From: Zonotrichia leucophrys gambelii
Taxonomy: Eukaryota; Chordata; Aves; Passeriformes; Passerellidae
Direction of reading: 5' to 3'
Assembly: GCF_028769735.1 (NCBI RefSeq)
Contig: NC_088172.1
Span: 61,907,075 to 61,971,074, forward strand
DNA length: 64,000 nt
Below the pieces are notes generated by a model. That model was not told the origin of the DNA. It saw nothing but the letters and a program-made list of their open reading frames with translations, and searched no databases. The translations under genes were made by a program, and so were the position numbers. Shown piece by piece: positions 55,596 to 64,000 of the stretch (the stretch's first letter is position 1; each line of letters opens with the position of its first letter).

Positions 55596-56327
55596 ATGGA
55601 AAATTATGTTGTTATTGTTATTATTATTCTTGGCTGGGACTGGTAGTCATATCAGTCTCTGGTTGAAGAAAAGATTCTGTGTAACTGCAGTTCATGGGGT
55701 TTTTTTGCTACAAAATTCTGTAGATTCCCAGGTTTTCCAGGAATGAAGAGCAATTGCTTCAATGTTTAAAGAAAAGACAAAATACTTCCTAGAGCTATTC
55801 CAGAGGTAAGTTCTTTTCTTAAATGCATCTGTTTATATCTTCCAGCACACATGAAAACACTTACTGATAAGATTATTAATCATGTTTACCAATCTTTTAA
55901 CAATAGAAAATAGTAGAAATAGTGGAAACTATTGAAATTAGGGGTGACTTCCTTATGGCTTAATTGGATGGTTTCACTACCCTTTCCATCTGAAGGGTGT
56001 TTGAAAACCTCAACTCACTTTTTAACTTGCAAATAACCTTCCTCATGGTGAAAATTCAGTGTGGCTTTCTGAAGCTCAGCATCCTGACCAGTGTGTTTTT
56101 CCAGGCTGACAAACAGTTTACTCTGCAGTTATCCACTAGCACAGTTTTGTCACAACATATTAGATTTTTAACTTGCCTGCATATGATTAAGAATGACAGA
56201 TGATTACTAGAGGATAATGGCCCCTCCATGGCAGTGTCACAATGCATCAGTTTAACCTATGGTTAAATGCAAACTGGGGGCTTTTGTGTAGTATTTAATA
56301 ATGTATTCCTTGGAGAATTTGCTGAGA

Positions 56328-56392
56328 AGGAAAAAACCAAAAAACAAAACAAAAAGCCCCAAAACAAACAAAAAAACACAACAACAACAAAA
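56328..56392. repeat. Low-complexity A/C-rich tract
   Basis: About 65 bp of A runs punctuated by C (AAAACAAACAAAAAAACAC and ACAACAACAA). This is simple-sequence DNA and might be the degraded tail of a retroposed copy, though no body was recognised beside it. Confidence 0.75.
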
Positions 56393-59300
56393 AGCCAGCA
56401 GAATGTGAAACAGGTATGGCTATAGGGAATACAGTTGTGAGAAGACCCGTGCTTGCCCTGTCTGTAAGAATTAAATGTTACCTCCAGAACCTGAGTGCCC
56501 AGCTGGGGTGTGGCAGGAGATTGTTTATGAGCTGATTGAATCACTTTCTTTGTTTAAATTCTAGCCTAATTGAAGTCTGTCCTTTATCTTATTTATAAGT
56601 TTAGGACGGCATGGCAGTAAAATTGGTGAAAGGTCAGTGTATTGCATCCTACAAATGTACATATTGATGAGTCTGGAGTTTTGCATGACACACGAAAGGC
56701 TCAGCTGCCAGTGGAATGCAGTGAACAGCTTCCCTGCTGCTCTGTGGCAAAGCAGATGGGACTGCAGTAACTTAATGGGGTTTTTGACCAGAAGGATTCT
56801 GGAGCTGATGAATGGGGACAAACTGCCATTCCCACAAATAACCAGGATATGCTGTGTTTCAGCCTTTGGCTTCTGAGTCTTCAGTATTCACCAGAATCCA
56901 TTTGGTTTGTGGTGGTGTTGCTCGCTCCAAACAGGCAGTGTTTCCTACTCCATGGGATGCCTGGAACACACAGGAAGCACACAGAGGAGCTGTGTGTAGT
57001 GCAGGGCCTTTGGCATGAGGAAACTGGTCAGCTGTACAGATGTCTGTGGGTTGTGGCACATGGTGCTTCTGGATCTTACACAGTAAATTGCACAGCAGCC
57101 TTGGGGAAATCTTCCCAGGGTTATAGTGAAAGGGAAAATGTTGTGGAAGGCAACTGAAGGTTTTATGGCAGTGGATGCAGAAGTGTGTGAAGTTTGGGAG
57201 ATGGGGTAAGCAATTAGCAAGATGGTAGTTGTACTGTGTACTTGGGGTTTTCAGTCAGTTCAGCTGGGTGGGAAACTCAGATGCAGAGTAACTGTGTTAC
57301 ACTGGATTTCAGAAACCTTTCCAGTTTCTTCCTTTCCCACTAGAACCATACTATCCCAGGCACTTCAGGCACTGTTGATTTCAGACCCTGTTCTGTTTGA
57401 AGGCAAAACCCAAGAGCAGGAGGTGTTGTTTTTCACATCTCTGTTCTCTGCAGATAAGTCATCTAACCAGATAAGCCAGAAGACAGTAATAGTCCATCCA
57501 GCCCCCAACCAGAGGGAGAGCAGGATGCAGAGCATAACTTCTGTCATTTCTGACACAGCCCCAGATGTGACACAGCCCTGGTGAGCCACTGCTGGCGTTT
57601 CATGGTGCAGCTGCTCTCTCAAGTTGGTACTCCCAACTAATACCCACCTGCACCATATTTTCTAGGACTGGGTCCTCTAGCTATGACTGTCTGTGCATAT
57701 TAACTCTACAGCAAGTGTGTTACAGGGACCTCCTTTAATACCAAACAGCAGCAAAGTACCAGTGTGCTAAAAAGCTGGCAAACCTATCCAGCAGCTAGAA
57801 TCCAGAGGTCCCCATTGATGCATTTGTAAGCATGAGATTTATCCCCTTGTGTTGAATTACAGGCAGTCTTATTAGTGATTAACATTTGAGAAAATGTATC
57901 TCGTGTATTTTTAAGAGATGGCACTGTAATTGATAATTTATTTTTAGTGGTCTGTTGTAATTTCAAGCATACACGTATGGAAGATGGCAAACCACACATT
58001 TCATCCTCCTCTAGGCAGAGTATTCTGCCAGGATTTTGCTTCCCAAGTGACAATGACACTGATTTCTTGAAAACAGTACAAGGCTGATATACTGCAATAA
58101 ATTGCTGTGCTTATATGATTTCTGTAGATAAATTTCTGTACTGACAGGCCACACTGGCATTTTGTTTGACCTTAACCTGAAGAACCCATGGGTTTTGCTT
58201 TATAGGTGTTTCAGCCTAAATCCTGACATGTCTGCTAGATTCTGTACTGTTACACTCACTTAATAAGTCAGAGGATGACTTCTGATATGGCCTCTTGTAT
58301 CTATTAAATGAAGTGTATTTGGATCTGGGCCAAAAATATTTGGCATGATATCTCCTCCAGACAGACACGTCTGTGCTCTGTCATGGCAGGCAAACTTTCA
58401 GTAATGACAGATGTCTGTGTTCTTCATGTGCTTTACCCTAGCTGCCTGTGGTACCCATCTCTCTGCTATGTTTTGCTGGTTAATTTTAGGGACCTGGAGC
58501 CTGGAATTTGCCAGTAAATGTTTTTAATGTTACCCATTGATTAAGACAGAAAGGAGGAAATTGCTTCTCTTTTGGGATTTATGTCCTCCCTGTGAAAGTT
58601 CAGTCCTCACTGGGTGTTCCCTGGAATCCAAGCTTTTCAAGGATAACTTGGTGGTACTCATCTGTCTGTTTCTTACTTTGTCTGTTAGATTGACTGCCTG
58701 TGAGAAATGACATTAGGGTCTGAAAACCTCTGTAGACTGCACATTTGTTCTGACATATTATTCTATTACTCGTGGAGCAAGAAAATTTAGCTTCATTTTC
58801 ATTCTCCGGTGCTGTGACAAATTTATGTTCCTGCAGTTATGCAATTCTTATTTCTTTCCTTTTGAGCTTGGTTTTTACTTTAATGAAGAATCGTAAAAGG
58901 AGAATGAGCATGTTCTTATATAAAAAACCATTCTTCAGACATTATTTTAATAAGCAACAAATGTACAACTGTTAAACACACAGGAAGAGTTTCTTTCACA
59001 GATTTTTATCCAGAATATTTTTTTCTTCTAGAACCATATCTTTTATACACATGACCCTCAATAACCTTGGCTTCAAAAGGCAAATAAAATTACCAACACA
59101 CATGATACTATTTCTCCAGTTTGTTAACGATATGCATTATTAGAAAATTCATGGAGAAATTTTGATGGTAAGGCAGCTCTGTAAGGAGCTGTCAAGTCTT
59201 CAGCTCAAAGCTGGTACAACTTCCATGTAAGAGCAGATCACTTAGGACCTTGTCTAGTCAGCTGCTGAAATCCCCAAAGATGGAGATGCAACAGCCTCTC

Positions 59301-62300
59301 TGGGCAGCATTTCAGCCCTGAACCACTTCAGTCCAAGTCCAATGGGAAATTCCTATAATGGGACTAGTGGACATTGCTTGTCATTTCCCCAAAGGGGTTT
59401 GGTTCTAGGCCCTTTCTTTAGGTAAGAAGACTTTACACCAAGCTTGCCTTTAGGGAGTATGTGTGTTGGAAGCTGGGAGAGCTGATGTCCTTTCTTTTCC
59501 TGGTCATTCTGAAAGTATGTTATTCTTCATGGCTGTTGGCATTTCTGTCTTGTATGAGCCCCATTCCAGCACACAAAATAGCCATTTGGGCATTTGCTGG
59601 TCCTCGATTGAATTCTTAGAACTATAGCCCCTGTCCCCTCAAAGCTCTAGGACTGAGAGAAGCCTTGAAAAATGAGAGCTGTATTCATACCCCATGTGAG
59701 AGGGGAATTAATCCACCAAATTTCAACTTTAGAAGGACTGACACAAACACAGGAGTCTTCCCTCTGTCAAACTGCAGCTGAAAGGCTTCTGGATACAGGA
59801 AGGCAGGAGTACTTAGAGGGAGCTTCACTGGGATGGGTGCTGTGAGACACACAAAGAGGTGTTTGTTCTGAAGTTCTGCTGGGCCCTAGACAGGGTCAAA
59901 CTATTGAGCTGTGTATGCACCAGGTGAAATTTGGACCTTGTGGTGACTGACTGTGCAGGAGGGGATATGAGGGTCTCAATGCCACAGCTATGATGAGTAA
60001 GACCCCTTCTGGATCTGCTCCTCATTCCTTTTGTGCAATTCACTGAGCACTGATGGCTAACAGCGTTATTCAGTGTCAAGAGACATTCTGTGCCAAATTA
60101 CTGTCTGCTTATAAATATTTGGCACAAGGCGATATCAGCAGCTTTAAGCTCATTGGTGGGATGTGAAAATGTCCATAATTTAGGTGGTTAAAAGCAGGGC
60201 TATTGACATAGGTATCAGGTGAGCAGCTCACCTGTCAGGCTGCAGTCTTGAATCATGAAGGTCAAGAGCACAGCCCTCAGAATTTGCTGCAAAGATACAT
60301 GTGCTGCAAATGCAGGATGGGGACTAAATCAGTAGGACAAGAAGGACCTTAATCCAAATTATTGATATTATGTTGAAGTTGGGATTAATGTTGTCATAGA
60401 AAAGGGAAACACATTTAGATTAAATATTCATTTCAATTACTAACAAGGCATAATATGAACAAAATAATGATTTTAATATAGAAATCTGAAGTACAATCAT
60501 GGGTTTGGAAAATGAAGAACTACTGCTGTATCACAGCAGGCTATGCTGGAGATGAGATCTCTTATATTCTGTATCTCTCTGTATTTCAGATTCTGCATTT
60601 GTTCTGCTCTAGGTTGCCATTGGTCTCATGGAATGTTTAGAAGACAGTGAGTCCAGTCATGAGATGCCGAAATATTCAGCAGCAAAATACTTCTGAGTGC
60701 AGTATACCTTCAGGCAAACCTCAGAATTTATTCCTTACTGCCAATGTATGCCATCAAGTTGTAAAACATGACTAATGTTTTAAACTTTAGGTACTGTATT
60801 AGTGTAATCAGCTAAATAGCCATCTAACTAAAGTTTATCATATTCAAGTTAGCTATAACATTGCACATGGTTCAGGTATAATTTTCTTAATGCAAAACTG
60901 CCCAGTATCGCTTAAATTACATTAATTTCTGAATCAGCATTTCAGGTGGTTAAGCAAGTCACTAATTCCAAAGGGAGAGCCTTCAAGTACAGTTTTCTGT
61001 TTGTTTTCATGACTTGAGAAGCTTCCCAGAGTTGTGCAAGAGAACAATGTTTTATTCTTTGTATCTTGGATCAGTGTGCTGCCTTGAACTCCCAAGATGC
61101 ATCCAGCTGCAGCTGCCTCAAATGGAAAATAGATTGGACATCAGAGAAGGTTTGGGGTTTTTTTAGGCTGCTTGTAATTGGATCCCACAACCCTATTACT
61201 TTGCTGTGCAGTCTCCTTACTGTGCTCAAATGACTGTAATTCTTGTGTTTTAGAGAAAAAAAAAGAAAGCAAAATTGAAGTAATTCTGTAGAAAATGTTA
61301 GTTTGAATTAATCTTATTGCCAGGCAGCTGTTGAATGGTTTCAAGTGTGCTAAGTTACAAGCTCCAGATGTGTGGGAGAGACTACATGCAACCTGACTGA
61401 CATCAGTGAAAAGAAATTGTGGTGGGTGCACTGATTTGTAATATTCTTGTAGAATAAGAGTCTGCTTTGTGCTTGTATGTGCAGCATCACTGAGGAAAAC
61501 CTCAAAGAGGGCTCTCTTAAATTATGGCTAAACATCCCTGAACTCATGAGTTTCATCACTGAATAGACTTCCTTCACACGCAGCACAGGTAGCTCCCAAC
61601 ACCCTCAACACTTGAGCTGATCAAAGAGACTCAAATACACTTTTTAAAAACTCAATTTTAAATCACTCCATTCCCCATTTCGATAGCAGTAAGAGGGATT
61701 TGTTACTTTTCCACCATGAAACCATACTTTGATACTTGCAATGCACAGATAAGGACCCAGCTTGAGTCACTTTTCCAGCCATTTTACTGCAATTTTCCAC
61801 GTAGCTGAATTTTAATGCTCCCTTTCTGTTACTTCTGTCGTGCTTAAATGAAGTCTTTGAAGTGTATTAATTCAGCAAGTAAAGAGTTAATGTGGTTTCC
61901 TTGACCGTGAATGACTGAGGCCCCCTGGTGCCTTATTTATTAGCAGATCTGGGAGCAAAGGGAAGCATTGCAGTTCTCTGTCCTTGTGTTTAATTACATG
62001 GGTAAACCAGATAATGCTCTTTGCCATTACACATTCAAGCCTGGACCCCACATTTCTTCCGTGCTCTCATACCCTTTTTTTTTCTTGCAGCTTTCCTCTC
62101 AAAGGAGAGGTAAAACACCACAAATACCAAGCTGCACAGCACACACAGGAAGGGTTTCATTTTTCGTCAAACTGACCTTTATGGTCCTCTGATGCTTGCT
62201 AAGTTGGACAGTGGTGCTGGTTTTTGCCCTCTGGACTTTGCATTACTCTCCTTTTTGTTCTCCCCCTTACTTTTAGGAAAGATATTTTGCATTGCTCAAG

Positions 62301-64000
62301 CCTGGCTCACATTCCCCTGGTGCAGTTAAGGTGCTCTGTAGTTTGTTGTTTCTGCTTATGCAAGAATCCTCATCAAAGACTTCATCTTTTCCTATTTAAA
62401 AGACCATACAGAGATCAAAAGTAAGACTTGAAAAGCCAAACCTCCTTTGAAAATACCTTACCCAAAACATCAGCAAAAGCTGTAAGCACAAGAATTCAGC
62501 GAGTCTGAAGTTTGTTTTTTGATTAATGCAGCTGTGGTTGCAGCTCGGGTAACCGGACACCATCTAGTGGCAGAAGATCAAAAATAATCTGATTACAATC
62601 ATGTCGATCCCTCCTCTGGGGTTTATTCAAATGCTCACAGAGCTCTGAAGGTTCTTTCTGAAGATCTTTGTGTCCACAGACAAAAAATTTGCTTGTTGTA
62701 CTGACTCAAAAACTCAGGAAATTAAATGTCAGTTTCTTGTCAAATAATCTATTAGTAATTTGCAGCCCTCAAGAGGGTATTTTCAGTTTGAAATTATTTT
62801 CTAGTGCATGTGATCAATCAGTATCTTGTTTAGGAGTAGTCCAATGTGTGGAATTCAGTATAGCATTTAAAACCAGTTGGTTCCTAAGTGTGCATAGGAT
62901 TTTTATTTGGGTGTGAGTTGGGTGTTGGGTTTGGCGTGGGGTTTTGGTTTCTTTCCTTTTGTCAGCTCTGATTTAAAAGCATGAACTATTTGAGTGTAGT
63001 ATTTAGAACAACTTGGCAAGGAAAGTACTGCTTAGTATTTGCAACACATGTTTAACCTAATATTTGCTTAAAACTTCATGTATTGGTTGTTCTGAGGTTA
63101 TTGGAGAGTGCAGTGTCTTAAAACAGCAAAAGACACTTCAGTGTTTATTTTGGATATGGTTTATGCAAGGAAACATTTGTTAAGGCTCTAGTGCCATTTG
63201 CCCATTTTTTGTAAACAAAATACTACTTTTTTTTTCTTCTTCTACACTGCAAATAAGGTATTGAGTAACTCATTTTCTGTTGGCTAGCACAGCATGATGG
63301 ATGAGCTGTGGAGGTTCTTGGCTGATAGTGTAGATTCCTTGTCTTGGTTGGTTCGTAGCATAATAAAGCCTAATTTAAGAATAGAGAACAAATCTCAGCC
63401 TTCATTATTGAGTTGTTATGTACTGCTAGTAGTTACTAAAGCTGAGAACTTAGTACTTTCTTCTCTTGAGATCTGCAAGGTCTCAGGGATAAATATTTGT
63501 CAAAATAAGGTAAAACTGAAGAATAGTAAAATTGAAACTCATTCCCTTTCCTCTCTAAAATATGTATTTCTTGCAAGCACAGGAAGCTGATACAAAGTCT
63601 GTGCCTTTCTCAATGGACCTGTCTCCCAACAGAAATAGATGTTGCCTGTCAGCAATGTATTTCCTTGACTTCATTCTATGACAATCCTTTTCTCTTCAAG
63701 ACCTAAGTGAAAGGCAAGGTCACTGCTTGGAAATGTCTTAAATTGGCATTTAATAGAAAAGCTGCTGAGAACAAAAAAGAGCTGTCCTAAAGAACAGACC
63801 AGCTAATTCAGAGCATCCAAACAGGGAAGCGCAATTTAGGAACTATGAACTCCAGTCCAAATACCATGTTTGAAGAGGAGCTGAAATTTGAAACTTCACA
63901 GCTGGGTCTCATTCCCTTTTATGAAAAGACCCTTAACTTCTAGCAGAGCTTTGGGCTTTGTGCAGAAACTTTGAGACACTAACCTCTGTCTTGAAGTAAA

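Larger units (their letters stand above)
53566..64000. other. Intergenic DNA downstream of NID1, no gene supported
   Basis: About 10 kb without a recognisable exon on either strand. In mammals LYST lies next on this side, but nothing here resembles a LYST coding exon and no CpG island is present. A GC-richer patch (about 54540-54960), an AT palindrome (55518-55595) and an A/C-rich tract (56328-56392) are the visible structures. Frames of 90-140 codons here show no family signature. Confidence 0.65.

Noticed and set aside
53566..64000. Possible 5' exons of LYST, the neighbour expected from mammalian synteny
   Set aside because: No CpG island and no recognisable LYST coding sequence were found on either strand; non-coding 5' exons cannot be excluded.

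Overview
The window is vertebrate genomic DNA carrying one complete protein-coding gene on the + strand: nidogen-1 (NID1, entactin), a basement-membrane glycoprotein that links laminin and collagen IV networks. Twenty coding exons can be placed from the ATG at 10215 to the TGA at 51843. All 19 introns have GT-AG ends and every junction phase is compatible. The joined exons give 3768 bp (1255 residues plus stop), close to the ~1247 residues recalled for human NID1. A single thyroglobulin type-1 repeat and the C-terminal ending (CIERN-stop) favour NID1 over NID2, which has two thyroglobulin repeats.

The source looks like a bird. The gene spans only about 42 kb, recognisable repeats are sparse, and those I can name are old CR1-type LINE pieces. 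This is an inference; the species cannot be read from the sequence.

Layout. 1-9.8 kb is 5' flank with no supportable gene, a possible LTR-like repeat and a weak CR1 trace. 9.8-10.56 kb is a CpG island containing the promoter and exon 1 (signal peptide). 10.4-16.9 kb is intron 1, with a dispersed repeat pair and a clear CR1 3' end. 16.9-19.6 kb holds exons 2-4 (NIDO/G1 domain and acidic Ser/Thr-rich linker). 20.5-25.6 kb holds exons 5-8 (EGF1 and the G2F beta-barrel). 26.5-31.7 kb holds exons 9-12 (EGF2-EGF5). After a 7.7 kb intron, 39.4-39.6 kb holds exon 13 (thyroglobulin repeat). 40.3-50.3 kb holds exons 14-19 (connecting segment and YWTD propeller), and 51.7 kb holds exon 20 (EGF6, stop). 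The 3' UTR probably ends near 53.1 or 53.56 kb. 53.6-64 kb is intergenic with no gene I can support.

I found no undescribed system. The points most worth checking are a second RGD tripeptide in EGF5, a run of nine symmetric phase 1-1 exons, a linker that lacks the clustered acidic-tyrosine motif recalled from mammals, two weak AAG splice acceptors, a strong T/G::C/A hairpin in intron 8, an AT palindrome downstream of the gene, and one unexplained 145-codon antisense ORF upstream.
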